From: Acetobacterium fimetarium
Lineage (GTDB): Bacteria > Bacillota > Clostridia > Eubacteriales > Eubacteriaceae
Length of the DNA stretch: 64,000 nt
Direction: 5' to 3'
Assembly (NCBI RefSeq): GCF_014284475.1
Contig: NZ_WJBC01000002.1
Location: 229,652-293,651, forward strand
Of this stretch, positions 52,292 through 60,172 are shown piece after piece. The translations under genes and the position numbers were made by a program. Numbering within the stretch: the first letter of the stretch is position 1; each line of letters opens with the position of its first letter. The notes below the pieces were generated by a model. That model was given only the letters and a program-made list of their open reading frames with translations. It ran no database searches and was not told where the DNA came from.

Positions 52292-53065
52292 CTAACCCCG
52301 ATCCATATCACCGACTGATATTTCCGGATGATGATATTGGTGTCTTTGGGAGAATACTTTTCCAACCGATACTGCTTTTACCGGACACCAATGAAAACAA
52401 GCCAGGCATCGGACACAATGATCCTGCCACACGGGTCGGCCATCATTAATTGCGATATTATTTACTGGGCATACCCTTTTGCATATCCCACATCCGACAC
52501 ATTCATGAGTGGCTGCAAAACTTTTTTTTCTAAACAGAATATTTTTACCCAGTTGACTGAAGAGAAGACTTTGCAGATGGGATGACCAGCCATCACTACC
52601 ATCGAAATAATTCCTGTGTTGGGCATTGATCTGTCTAGCTATTTCCGCGACGATCTGCTCTGATTTATTCAGTCTCGCTGCTTCCATTTCCGGGGGTGTG
52701 ACGATTGCATTCCCGGGCATATCAAGAGCAACTCCTAAAGAAAGCGTTTTTCCTTTTTTTTGCAAACACTTGGAAAGTGTGAACAAACAATGTCCCGGCG
52801 TGCCATTACAGGTTGCCACAGCAAAAATATAGGGGTCCTTTATAAAATTTAGTTTTTCAATAAATGACACAACTACCGCAGGAATCGTCATGAAATAAAC
52901 TGGAAAAACAAAACCCAGTACCTCTGTATCGACATCAATTGTTTCGTAATTTTCGTATTGTACCATGGATACAACGCTGCCTTTGGCTGTCAAACTTTCT
53001 GCAAGTTTTCTTGAAACAGCCAGAGAATTCCCAGTACCAGAAAAATAATAAATTTTTGAACGCAT
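52292..53065 (-). CDS. EFR1-family ferrodoxin (flavodoxin plus 2[4Fe-4S])
   Basis: 257 residues. A flavodoxin-like front (IYYFSGTGNSLAVSRKLAE) is followed by a ferredoxin end with CVGCGICKRVCP and CVRCLACFHWCP. This is the EFR1 arrangement, an electron-transfer fusion of unknown partner. Good AAAGGTGG ribosome binding site. The promoter between this gene and the upstream MerR gene has the long spacer typical of MerR control. A partial REP head (AAGTTAAG) lies at 52272. Confidence 0.9.
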   Translation of the reverse strand: MRSKIYYFSGTGNSLAVSRKLAESLTAKGSVVSMVQYENYETIDVDTEVLGFVFPVYFMTIPAVVVSFIEKLNFIKDPYIFAVATCNGTPGHCLFTLSKCLQKKGKTLSLGVALDMPGNAIVTPPEMEAARLNKSEQIVAEIARQINAQHRNYFDGSDGWSSHLQSLLFSQLGKNILFRKKSFAATHECVGCGICKRVCPVNNIAINDGRPVWQDHCVRCLACFHWCPVKAVSVGKVFSQRHQYHHPEISVGDMDRG

Positions 53066-53094
53066 ACTAATACCACCTTTATAAATTTATCTCA

Positions 53095-53126
53095 ATTATA
53101 ATCCCTGTACGTAAGTACAAGGTCAA
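53095..53126 (-). promoter_or_regulatory. MerR-type promoter in front of the EFR1 gene
   Basis: On the minus strand TTGACC (53121-53126) and TATAAT (53095-53100) are separated by about 20 bases, longer than the normal 17. The spacer holds a near-palindrome, CTTGTACTTACGTACAGG. MerR activators act on such stretched promoters. Confidence 0.75.
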
Positions 53127-53134
53127 GGTGTTTT

Positions 53135-53536
53135 TTATATTTCTGAACAGTTGATAAACGCATTCCGCAACGGACAATCATGTGGTTGATACAGATTTTC
53201 TTTGATCTTCCACAAGTTTTCCTGTAGGTTTTTCAGTTCATTCATTTTTTTATCGATTTCTAGAATTTTCTGACTGAGCAGCTCTTCAAGATATTTCAAA
53301 TCAATATTTTCACCCTCAACAACTGTAAAAATGGTTCGAATCTGATCCAGAGTAAAGCCTGCGCTCTTGGCGCTTTTAATAAACGCCAGAATTTCTAGGG
53401 TATCTTCCGAATATAGCCGATATCCATTCTCCGACCGGTTGGGTATTGGTATCAATTGATTTTTCTCATAATATCTGAGAGTCTCCATATTGATACCAGC
53501 CATCTTGGCAAGTTCTCCCCTTAAATAATACCCCAT
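53135..53536 (-). CDS. MerR-family transcriptional regulator
   Basis: 133 residues: winged-helix start (MGYYLRGELAKMAGINMETL, RYYEKNQLIPIPNRSENGYR), then a long coiled-coil helix (YLEELLSQKILEIDKKMNEL), and a C-terminal CPLRNAFINC with two Cys that could sense a metal or oxidant. Start at ATG 53536 behind GGGGGGAGG. It probably activates the EFR1 gene through the stretched promoter just downstream. Confidence 0.9.
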   Translation of the reverse strand: MGYYLRGELAKMAGINMETLRYYEKNQLIPIPNRSENGYRLYSEDTLEILAFIKSAKSAGFTLDQIRTIFTVVEGENIDLKYLEELLSQKILEIDKKMNELKNLQENLWKIKENLYQPHDCPLRNAFINCSEI

Positions 53537-53617
53537 CGTTCCTCCCCCCTTAATTTGGAACGAAAGACACAAATGAATGCTCCTTTCGTTTCAAGTCATA
53601 AATGCTAATCTTTTACC

Positions 53618-53974
53618 TTAATTATGATGTTCAACATATTCAACAATCGTCCCATCCAAATGTTTTACCGTCATATTCATGCCCGTTGGAACGGTCTTCA
53701 AATCGCGAATAACAGTAGCTCCATTATTCAATAAAAAATTTTTGAAATCAATGATGGAATCAACTAAAAATGTCGCTTTAGTATCCCGAAATGGCTTTAA
53801 CGCTTCATTCGATCCTGCCAAGATTAAAATATTGCCGATCTGTGCCAATTCCAGATCTTCATGAGGATACTTAAATCTCAACTTGCATTCCTGATTCAGT
53901 ATTTTTTCATAAAAGTCAATGGCCGCCTCGATATCCGCTACATAAAATCGGTTTAACGTTTGTTTTATTTTCAT
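53618..53974 (-). CDS. VOC-family (glyoxalase-like) protein
   Basis: 118 residues with the paired beta-alpha-beta-beta-beta modules of the vicinal oxygen chelate fold: FYVADIEAAIDFYEKILNQE at the start and HLDGTIVEYVEH at the end (metal-ligand Glu). Function cannot be told. Start at ATG 53974 behind AGAAAGGTG; a longer upstream frame would read through a REP-like repeat (RCQAHLTY) and is rejected. Confidence 0.85.
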   Translation of the reverse strand: MKIKQTLNRFYVADIEAAIDFYEKILNQECKLRFKYPHEDLELAQIGNILILAGSNEALKPFRDTKATFLVDSIIDFKNFLLNNGATVIRDLKTVPTGMNMTVKHLDGTIVEYVEHHN

Positions 53975-53997
53975 GATACACCTTTCTGATTTTGAAT

Positions 53998-54024
53998 AAG
54001 TTAAGTGTGCCTGGCACCGGGGCC
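53998..54024 (+). repeat. REP-like repeat, copy 6
   Basis: AAGTTAAG followed by TGTGCCTGGCACCG and GGGCC, a full consensus copy between the VOC gene and the second YciI gene. Confidence 0.88.
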
Positions 54025-54053
54025 TACCAAGTGACAGGCACGACGAAATCCGC

Positions 54054-54341
54054 TCAATCTGCAAAGCTTTTAAAGTCCGACGCATATTTGGTTGGAAAAA
54101 ATTCGATCAGCGAATAGCTGGCGATTTGCTGCTGATTAAAGGGATCTTCGGCAATAATTGCCTTCATTTCCTGCTCGTCTTTGGCATTAAACAAAATGAT
54201 GCCGCCGTCACGGGGATTTTTCCGGCCGGAACAGATGAATTTTCCCAGTTTGTAATATTTATCCAAAAAAGCAATATGTTCTTCCAGATAGGCTTCCACT
54301 TCGGTCAATGGTTTGATGTAGGTGAGATTTGCAATATACAT
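54054..54341 (-). CDS. YciI-family protein, shorter duplicate
   Basis: 95 residues, nearly identical to the product of 38269-38604 (only scattered changes such as EEHIAF for EKHIAF) but ending DFKSFAD, about 16 residues early. The missing tail is outside the conserved fold, so it may still fold. The DNA identity extends into the leader (TTTGTATCCTCC). REP-like copies lie immediately on both sides, suggesting that they took part in the duplication. Confidence 0.85.
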   Translation of the reverse strand: MYIANLTYIKPLTEVEAYLEEHIAFLDKYYKLGKFICSGRKNPRDGGIILFNAKDEQEMKAIIAEDPFNQQQIASYSLIEFFPTKYASDFKSFAD

Positions 54342-54358
54342 TTGTATCCTCCTAAAAT

Positions 54359-54386
54359 AAGTTAAGTGTGCCTGGCACCGCCAGCC
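54359..54386 (+). repeat. REP-like repeat, copy 7
   Basis: AAGTTAAG followed by TGTGCCTGGCACCG and CCAGCC, between the YciI duplicate and the Fic remnant. Confidence 0.88.
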
Positions 54387-54387
54387 A

Positions 54388-55102
54388 CTATTGCCTGTTC
54401 TCTGCGATGGTTGATTTACCGCTATCCGTTAGCCTGTACTTTTGCAAGCGGCTGTTAGGTTTATCTGGGACAGTCATCTCAATGAGGTCTGCCACTATGA
54501 GCGGTTCTATGTGTCGTTTAAACGAGCGGGAGTCGCCGTTCATTCCGATTGCTGCAAAGATTTCTTTACGCGACAACGTTCTATCTTGAAGCGATTTCAA
54601 AACGTCTATCTGTGTGCCTGTTAAATCGACTTGGTGCTTTACTTGGTGCTTGTCCTGTTCGACGATGGTATCTAAAACAGCGGATAACGTGAATTCGATA
54701 AACACGCCGGAATCATTAGATTTTCTTGCCGCTTCGAAACTTTCCAGATTCCTCAACCAAGCCCTGTGTCATTAACTCGTGGGCTTTCAAAAAGTCTTTT
54801 ACGTCATAGGGGTTGAAGTTTATAATTCTGTCATAGGCTTCGTATGCATTTTTTACTTCTTTTATCTCCATTTGCTTTCCTGCAATTATCTTGCCTTCAA
54901 TGACGGCAGTCACTTCCCCGAGCGAGAGGGAGTTACCTTCAATAGCGAGGGATGAGTAAATTGTCCGAAATCGATTTAATCGATGTAGACGAATATTCCG
55001 ATTGAAATCTGTTGCGTATTCCAGTTTTGTTACGGTCTCTACTATTTTGGCCAGGTAATCGGCAGATTTTTCCGTTATCGTATACGGCGGTTTATTAGTC
55101 AT
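54388..55102 (-). pseudogene. Fic-family protein with the catalytic core deleted
   Basis: The front (from MTNKPPYTITEKSADYLAKI) contains the Fic N-terminal helices and the inhibitory motif region SSLAIEGNSLSLGEVTAVIE, ending ESGKFRSGKKI and a stop near 54716. A second frame, shifted, continues with KSNDSGVFIEFTLSAVL and a winged-helix C-terminus. The HPFxxGNGRxxR catalytic loop that should lie between them is absent. The protein cannot AMPylate; it is a deletion remnant. Start at ATG 55102 behind GGAGATGATG. Confidence 0.85.
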
Positions 55103-55218
55103 TTCATCATCTCCTGTGTGAACTCCTTTTAGAATGATTATTTTCGCTAAGTTTTGCGAGGTATCGATCATCGTGCAATCAGTTGAGTCTGGCACCGAGT
55201 GCGAAAAATTACCTCAGT

Positions 55219-55244
55219 AAATTAAGTTGTGCCTGGCACCGGGG
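55219..55244 (+). repeat. REP-like repeat, copy 8
   Basis: AAATTAAGT followed by TGTGCCTGGCACCGGGG; a second, degenerate half copy (GTCTGGCACCG) lies at 55187-55197. An open frame of 28 codons (METLETIVNAAKKLASEISV, 55256-55342, plus strand) follows it and is probably another gene fragment. Confidence 0.8.
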
Positions 55245-55434
55245 ATAACGAAACCATGGAAACACTTGAAACCATTGTTAATGCTGCAAAAAAACTGGCC
55301 AGCGAAATTTCGGTCATCGATTTTCATCACGCAGTAGCATGATAAGAATACAGCCCGATCGCCCTCCTGTTGATTCGGCGGGGCGACTGACATCATTTGA
55401 TTTCACGCTTTTTCCGAGGATAGCATAAGTTAAG

Positions 55435-55887
55435 TCAATAAGTTAAGTGTGCCTGGCACCGCCAGCCATACAGCTCCGGCCAGACCATCTTTGGCTTTTT
55501 GAGAATTTTCTGGAGCTGATATTTGTAACAGATCAGACCAATCACCGCGGAAGTCACGGTCACCAGCACGCCGGTGAGCGCCCCCGCACCACCTAAAGAA
55601 ATTCGATAGGCACTGATTATGACGGTCGCAATGATGGTCGGAAGATAGCCCAGAAACAGGCCCGTAACACTGATTAAAATCGATCGCGTGTCAAAAATAA
55701 TGCCGTTTGAAAAGCTGACCGTGTTCAGCATCAACAGCATGCCCATACCGCCGACAAAAACCCCGATGATGCCTTCAAGCCACTTTTTCTGGCGGTCGAA
55801 GTGGATGAAAAACAGATTATAGACGATGCTGATTGCCAGCAGCAGGGATGTATTGGTTACCAGGTCTTTAAGTAGTTGGGTTGACAT
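55435..55887 (-). pseudogene. Truncated 5TM-LYT membrane sensor
   Basis: About 150 residues with five membrane helices of the LytS/YhcK type (IVYNLFFIHFDRQKKWLEGI, TVSFSNGIIFDTRSILISVT, GLFLGYLPTIIATVIISAYR). In full proteins a kinase or GGDEF domain follows. Here the chain ends in KMVWPELYGW and then RCQAHLTY encoded by a reversed REP-like repeat, so the output domain is lost. Start at ATG 55887 behind AAGAGGTGAG. Confidence 0.85.
55440..55467 (+). repeat. REP-like repeat, copy 9
   Basis: AAGTTAAG followed by TGTGCCTGGCACCG and CCAGCC; an extra AAGTTAAG head sits at 55427. In reverse it writes the end of the 5TM-LYT fragment. Confidence 0.88.
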
Positions 55888-56099
55888 GCTCTCACCTCTT
55901 TTTGTTGCGACCGTTTTGGCGATACCCGGGTTTTCGTCCATTCCCGACCAAATAAGTCACGCATTTAAAATTTTCATAAACATCGCATCATCCTGATGCC
56001 AGCGAGGGGATCGCTCAGTTGGGCAGATTACGCTGCGCCAAATTCTAAAGAGCGTAAACCCGATCGTGCAACGACCCTATCAAGGTCAAAACGCCATTA

Positions 56100-56570
56100 T
56101 TATTGCACCAGTCTTTTCATCGGCGTAAAGCGGATACCATTTTTAACCTGCTCGTTGTCGGTTGCCCGAAAACCAAGGTGTTCATAAATCTTTACCGCAT
56201 AGGGCGAAGAATTCACGGTCAGCTCAAAGTGCTCGCTGTTTTCATCTGCTTTTAAGGAATTCACAACCGTTGTAAAAAGTTTGGTGGCAATCTTTCTCTT
56301 TTGATGATCTTTGGAAACAAACAGCAGTGAAATGTGGAAACGATCGCGAGTCCCGATCACGCCAACAATCGTTTCGTTTTCATAAAATCCCCACATTTTT
56401 TTATGACCGTTATCTAAATCCTGGGATAGTTCGGCTAGTTTGAATTCTAAATAATCACTGAAAGTCTTTTGTCCTTCCGGCGAATAATCACCGGCTACAA
56501 ATTCATTAAAAACGGTATTAACCAAATTGACTGCTGCTTTTAAATCCTGCTGTTCAATTTCTCTAATCAT
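56100..56570 (-). CDS. GNAT-family acetyltransferase
   Basis: 156 residues: MIREIEQQDLKAAVNLVNTV is the usual start, DRFHISLLFVSKDHQKRKIA then TKLFTTVV is the acetyl-CoA loop (QKRKIATKL), and VNSSPYAVKIYEHLGFRATD the C-terminal strand and helix. It appears complete, unlike the GNAT gene at 25.6 kb. A GAGGTGAAAA ribosome binding site precedes the ATG. Acceptor unknown. The upstream gap 55888-56099 shows no gene on either strand that I can support. Confidence 0.88.
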   Translation of the reverse strand: MIREIEQQDLKAAVNLVNTVFNEFVAGDYSPEGQKTFSDYLEFKLAELSQDLDNGHKKMWGFYENETIVGVIGTRDRFHISLLFVSKDHQKRKIATKLFTTVVNSLKADENSEHFELTVNSSPYAVKIYEHLGFRATDNEQVKNGIRFTPMKRLVQ

Positions 56571-56604
56571 TTTTCACCTCGAAAATTCTTGAATCATTAA
56601 ATGC

Positions 56605-56975
56605 TTATGCTGAATAATACTTCTGATTGGGACTGGTCGGTTTGTCGGGTATGGTCAGTTTGAGGAGGCCGCCTTTGATTAGCGGGTTGAGAATCCTCGA
56701 TCTGAAATGTTTTAAGTCTTTAATTTCAACAAACGCTTGAATTTCTTGTCTGCTTTTTGGCGTTTTGCAAAACTCCAATATATTTCTTGTTCGTTTCTGT
56801 TCTTCCTCGCTATAAGCTTGAGGGGTAGCTTGAGGGGTAGCTTGGTCACCGGCTTGCACGGTCAATGGTATAATCGTTCGGAAGACATCCCCCTCCTAAA
56901 AAATGGGGTCAGCTCCGGAATAGATTTTGTTGTATTTATAGGTATTTCGGATGCGGATCCCAGTTCGTCCACCAG
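56605..56975 (-). pseudogene. Last third of a second AlbA_2-domain gene
   Basis: The minus strand reads QAYSEEEQKRTRNILEFCKT and LNPLIKGGLLKLTIPDKPTS up to a stop, nearly the same as the end of the gene at 48976-50400. Further upstream LVDELGS and the region encoding the SGADPVF-like segment are recognisable but out of frame. It is joined at about 56975 to a glycosyltransferase gene. Confidence 0.85.
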
Positions 56976-57971
56976 TCCGGCTTTGAGCTGCTCAATGGAA
57001 GCAGCATTGTATTGTCGCTCAAAAATATTTCCCGGAAAGATTATTTGCGGCACACCGTAGATCAGCCCGGTCATGACACTGTTTTGTCCGCCATGATTCA
57101 GATAAACCAATGCTTGCGGCATCAGCTCGGCAAAATCGAAGCGACTGGCCACAAAGATGTTTTGATCATGACAGGGCTTGACCTGACTGGTGGCGATATA
57201 AACCTCGGTTTCGGTTTCACCAAAGGCTTCGGTGAGGGTCTTGACCACCTTTTTGGCCGAAATCGTGCCGGTGCCGAAATAGGCAATGATTTTGTTTCTT
57301 TGCTGAGGCGCGGCCGCAGTTAAAATGGGTTTGGAAAACGGGCCCGTAAAAACCACGCGGTTATCCTTAATCGGCTCCAGTTCATACGAGCTGGGGACGA
57401 TTTTCAGATCGGCCCAGTCAAAAATATCCAAAACCGAATTGACGGGTGGCAAGCCATCGGCTTTCAGAACCTGTTTAACGTCGCCGGCAAATTCGGGGCT
57501 GGCCGCATAGTTCGGCTGAACCGGATAGCTGTAGCCGGTCACCCTTTTGACCTTCTCAAGCCGGGCCGCCACCAGCGCAGCCGGGCGAAACTCGGCATAG
57601 ACAAGATCAGGCTGGTAGGCAGCAATGGCTTTGCGCAGGCAATTTACATCTTTGCGAAAAAAGCCGGCTTTCAATGCGCCGGTGAAAAACAGCACTTGCT
57701 CAAAGCTTTTGACATCCGCTTTTTCCTGCAGACCAAGCTGCTGGACCATTTTGATAAACAAAAGACCCAGCGCTTTGGGCAGGCCCAGCGGCGCGGGAAG
57801 CGGTGCTTCATAGTTGTAGACGCCGTCCAGGGGCCGGTAGTTAACATCGACGGCGGCGCATAGCGCCACCTCATGACCGGCATCACGCAGCGCCTGGCAA
57901 AGCGCTGCTGTTCTGCTAAAAGGCCCATTGGTTGGAGCCATTGCGGCCATGGGTGCAATTAATACTTTCAT
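56862..57971 (-). CDS. MGT-type glycosyltransferase, C-terminally truncated and fused
   Basis: A family 1 (UDP-glycosyl) transferase of the macrolide-glycosyltransferase type. The N-terminal domain begins MKVLIAPMAAMAPTNGPFSR; the C-terminal sugar-nucleotide region has YFGTGTISAKKV and the motif LVYLNHGGQNSVMTGLIYGV. Homology ends at EQLKAG; the last 37 residues come from an AlbA_2 gene read partly in the wrong frame (LVDELGS then IPINTTKSIPELTP). Some 30-40 natural residues are missing, so activity is doubtful. Start at ATG 57971 behind GAAAGGAAG. Confidence 0.8.
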   Translation of the reverse strand: MKVLIAPMAAMAPTNGPFSRTAALCQALRDAGHEVALCAAVDVNYRPLDGVYNYEAPLPAPLGLPKALGLLFIKMVQQLGLQEKADVKSFEQVLFFTGALKAGFFRKDVNCLRKAIAAYQPDLVYAEFRPAALVAARLEKVKRVTGYSYPVQPNYAASPEFAGDVKQVLKADGLPPVNSVLDIFDWADLKIVPSSYELEPIKDNRVVFTGPFSKPILTAAAPQQRNKIIAYFGTGTISAKKVVKTLTEAFGETETEVYIATSQVKPCHDQNIFVASRFDFAELMPQALVYLNHGGQNSVMTGLIYGVPQIIFPGNIFERQYNAASIEQLKAGLVDELGSASEIPINTTKSIPELTPFFRRGMSSERLYH

Positions 57972-58038
57972 GATCGGGCTTCCTTTCACTTTACTAACGA
58001 TATCAACCTGGTTTTTAAATAAAATCATCCATCCCTTT

Positions 58039-58165
58039 TTATGACGCGAAGAAGATTTTATATCGCACTGGGGGGGAGGTTTCCCGGAACTTGAAGGGAT
58101 CACCGTCATCGGTGACTTCCTGAATGATCACAATCGGATCGGAAATCAGGCCGTACTTTTTAAGT
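58039..58165 (-). pseudogene. Gene fragment of unknown family
   Basis: The minus strand is open and protein-like: KYGLISDPIVIIQEVTDDGD, then PFKFRETSPPVRYKIFF and a stop. No start codon is present, and a REP-like copy abuts its upstream end. Not recognised. Confidence 0.4.
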
Positions 58166-58186
58166 TAAGTGTGGCTGGCACTAACG
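58162..58186 (+). repeat. REP-like repeat, copy 10
   Basis: AAGTTAAG followed by TGTGGCTGGCACTAACG, then a second partial copy ending CTGGCACCGGCAGC (58197-58210), which reaches the stop of the macro-domain gene. Confidence 0.75.
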
Positions 58187-58209
58187 TTAAAGGTATCTGG
58201 CACCGGCAG

Positions 58210-58950
58210 CTATTTCATTTTCTTAACAGTTTTGATTGCTAACTTTGCTATGAAAATCCCACCTTCAATCATCTTTTTGCGATTTTCAGGATCATCAAGG
58301 TATTTCTTAGCCATCTGCAATCCATCCTCTAAAAACTTAGCTGCAAAATCTTTTCCATCATTAATTACTTGTTGTGCTGGCAATTTCTGTCTTTGATCTT
58401 CTGCGAGAATATACCGGTCATCAATTATTTCCTCAATTGAAATCCCCTGATCTCGAGCGATCGCCATCGATCTTGCATCGTACAATACAATAATCACTTT
58501 CTTTAATTTATTCGAAGACTCAAACGATTGAACGCTCTCTTTTGCTATTTCAAAAGCAACTTGCAAATCAAATCCATTATTTCCAGAAGCCAAAAGTGGA
58601 AAAGCGATCGATTCACAACTCATAACATCTGCCAATTTCAAAGCTGATAAATATGCTGCACTTAGATTTTCATATTCCCGATGTTCACCATCAACCCATT
58701 TTGGAACAACTGAATGAATAATAAATTTTGCATCAAGATTAAAGGCTAGTGTTGGGATAGCATCTCCCACATGGATTTGACCATACTTTTTTAATGCCTC
58801 TTTACACGCTTTTTCCAGTTCTTTTCTTCCAGCCTTTTGAAAAATAGCTTTTGAAGTGCCACTACCTTCTTTTAATTTCGAATTTGATGGCAATACCATT
58901 GCATCCACTGTTATATTTGATATATCATTACGAACAACTTCAAATTGCAT
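58210..58950 (-). CDS. Macro-domain protein
   Basis: 246 residues. The N-terminal macro domain binds ADP-ribose or derivatives: VRNDISNITVDAMVLPSNSK, GSGTSKAIFQKAG and FPLLASGNNGF are the three ligand loops (the last is the GxxG-type loop). The C-terminal part (DDRYILAEDQRQKLPAQQV onward) is helical and not recognised. Start at ATG 58950 behind AAGGAGG. It follows the SPFH gene by 80 bases on the same strand, hence a likely operon with the three genes upstream. ADP-ribose hydrolysis or sensing is inferred. Confidence 0.85.
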   Translation of the reverse strand: MQFEVVRNDISNITVDAMVLPSNSKLKEGSGTSKAIFQKAGRKELEKACKEALKKYGQIHVGDAIPTLAFNLDAKFIIHSVVPKWVDGEHREYENLSAAYLSALKLADVMSCESIAFPLLASGNNGFDLQVAFEIAKESVQSFESSNKLKKVIIVLYDARSMAIARDQGISIEEIIDDRYILAEDQRQKLPAQQVINDGKDFAAKFLEDGLQMAKKYLDDPENRKKMIEGGIFIAKLAIKTVKKMK

Positions 58951-58991
58951 GACTAACCTCCTTGTCAATACGGGTCAAATTCAACCATTTT

Positions 58992-59016
58992 AAATTAAGC
59001 GTACCTAGCTCGGCAG
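58992..59016 (+). repeat. Degenerate REP-like repeat
   Basis: AAATTAAGCGTACCTAGCTC is a mutated copy between the macro-domain and SPFH genes; it interrupts what seems to be one operon. Confidence 0.5.
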
Positions 59017-59029
59017 TTCGAAGCACCAT

Positions 59030-60154
59030 TTACAGCCCCATGATTTCTTTCTTTTTAGCAGCAAATTCTTCCTGGGTTAAAACACCCATATCAACCAGTT
59101 CTTTTAGTTTTTTCAATGTTTCGATCTGCTCGTCAAAAGACATTGAGGAACTTGGCGTTGCGACTGGCTGACCTTGAGGACCAATATTCTGAGCCATATT
59201 CATTCCCAAAAGCATATCACCGCCGTTTCCGAGTCCATTAACCAGAATACCCTGTGCAATATTTTGTTGTGCAGCAATGTTAGCAGTTCTCTGTGAAACA
59301 TCATCATAGGCCTTCATCGACATCTTGTTTGCCGAGAACTGTTTAACAAGTTCTCTCGATTCTGGTGAAAATTCGATATTTTCCACTGCTACCTGAACGA
59401 GTACAAAACCGAATCGCTCTTTCCATGTGCCAGCATTGTATGAATCTTCGGATATTCTCTTTGAAATTTCAACAGCCTGTCCTGGCAACATAGAAATTCT
59501 ATAGATTGTTGATAGTGAATTTAACGCTGCGATAAATGATTGTAAAAATTCGGATAGAATCTGTGCTCTCACTTTTGGATCATCAAATGAATAGCTATTT
59601 GTGTTAGCTGGTACAAAGTTTTTTATAAACTTCTCAGGATCAACTATTTTAATGGAGAAACCGCCATATGCATAAATTTCAAGGTCGCAACCATAATATA
59701 AATCATTATAGACCTGTGGGCCACGTGTGCCAAATTTAATATCGCGAATTTCACGTAAATTGACAAATGCAACTCTCTTTTCCATCGACGAAATGCCACC
59801 GTAGCCGATTCTGTCTTCAGCCTGTGTAAAGACGGATGTTTCCATATCATTTCCGTCAAATAGGCTTTCCTCCCCTTCTTGATATTCAAAGCCTCCAGGA
59901 GTTGTGATAATATTCTCGATTCCGGCTTGGCTAAAAATGAACGCAGCTGTGTTTTCAGGAATAAATATTTTCGAGCCATTTGAAATAACATCGATTGAGC
60001 CAAGCGTATTGACGCCGCGTCCGTTATTATTCGTTTTAAGTATTCCCGGGGCGACAGTTGTATGCTCATCAAAATGGCCGGCAGTAATGAGTTCTTTCCA
60101 TTGATCAGCAAAGGCTCCTCCGACCGAATCAATAAATGCGTTTATAATGCCCAT
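59030..60154 (-). CDS. SPFH-domain protein (YdjI-like) with C-terminal SHOCT segment
   Basis: About 374 residues. The SPFH/virion-core-like domain runs through the front and middle (AFIFSQAGIENIITTPGGFE, DLYYGCDLEIYAYGGFSIKI, FVLVQVAVENIEFSPESREL). The end, FDEQIETLKKLKELVDMGVL with TQEEFAAKKKEIMG, is a SHOCT motif. Bacillus YdjI has the same layout and is linked to PspA-type envelope stress. Three ATG codons are stacked at 60154-60160; the third has the best spacing to GAAAGG. The zinc-ribbon gene upstream ends 18 bases before it. Confidence 0.85.
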   Translation of the reverse strand: MGIINAFIDSVGGAFADQWKELITAGHFDEHTTVAPGILKTNNNGRGVNTLGSIDVISNGSKIFIPENTAAFIFSQAGIENIITTPGGFEYQEGEESLFDGNDMETSVFTQAEDRIGYGGISSMEKRVAFVNLREIRDIKFGTRGPQVYNDLYYGCDLEIYAYGGFSIKIVDPEKFIKNFVPANTNSYSFDDPKVRAQILSEFLQSFIAALNSLSTIYRISMLPGQAVEISKRISEDSYNAGTWKERFGFVLVQVAVENIEFSPESRELVKQFSANKMSMKAYDDVSQRTANIAAQQNIAQGILVNGLGNGGDMLLGMNMAQNIGPQGQPVATPSSSMSFDEQIETLKKLKELVDMGVLTQEEFAAKKKEIMGL

Positions 60155-60172
60155 CATCATCAACCTTTCTCA

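Noticed and set aside
53975..54085. Longer start for the VOC protein
   Set aside because: The extension would read through a REP-like repeat; a good ribosome binding site precedes the ATG at 53974.
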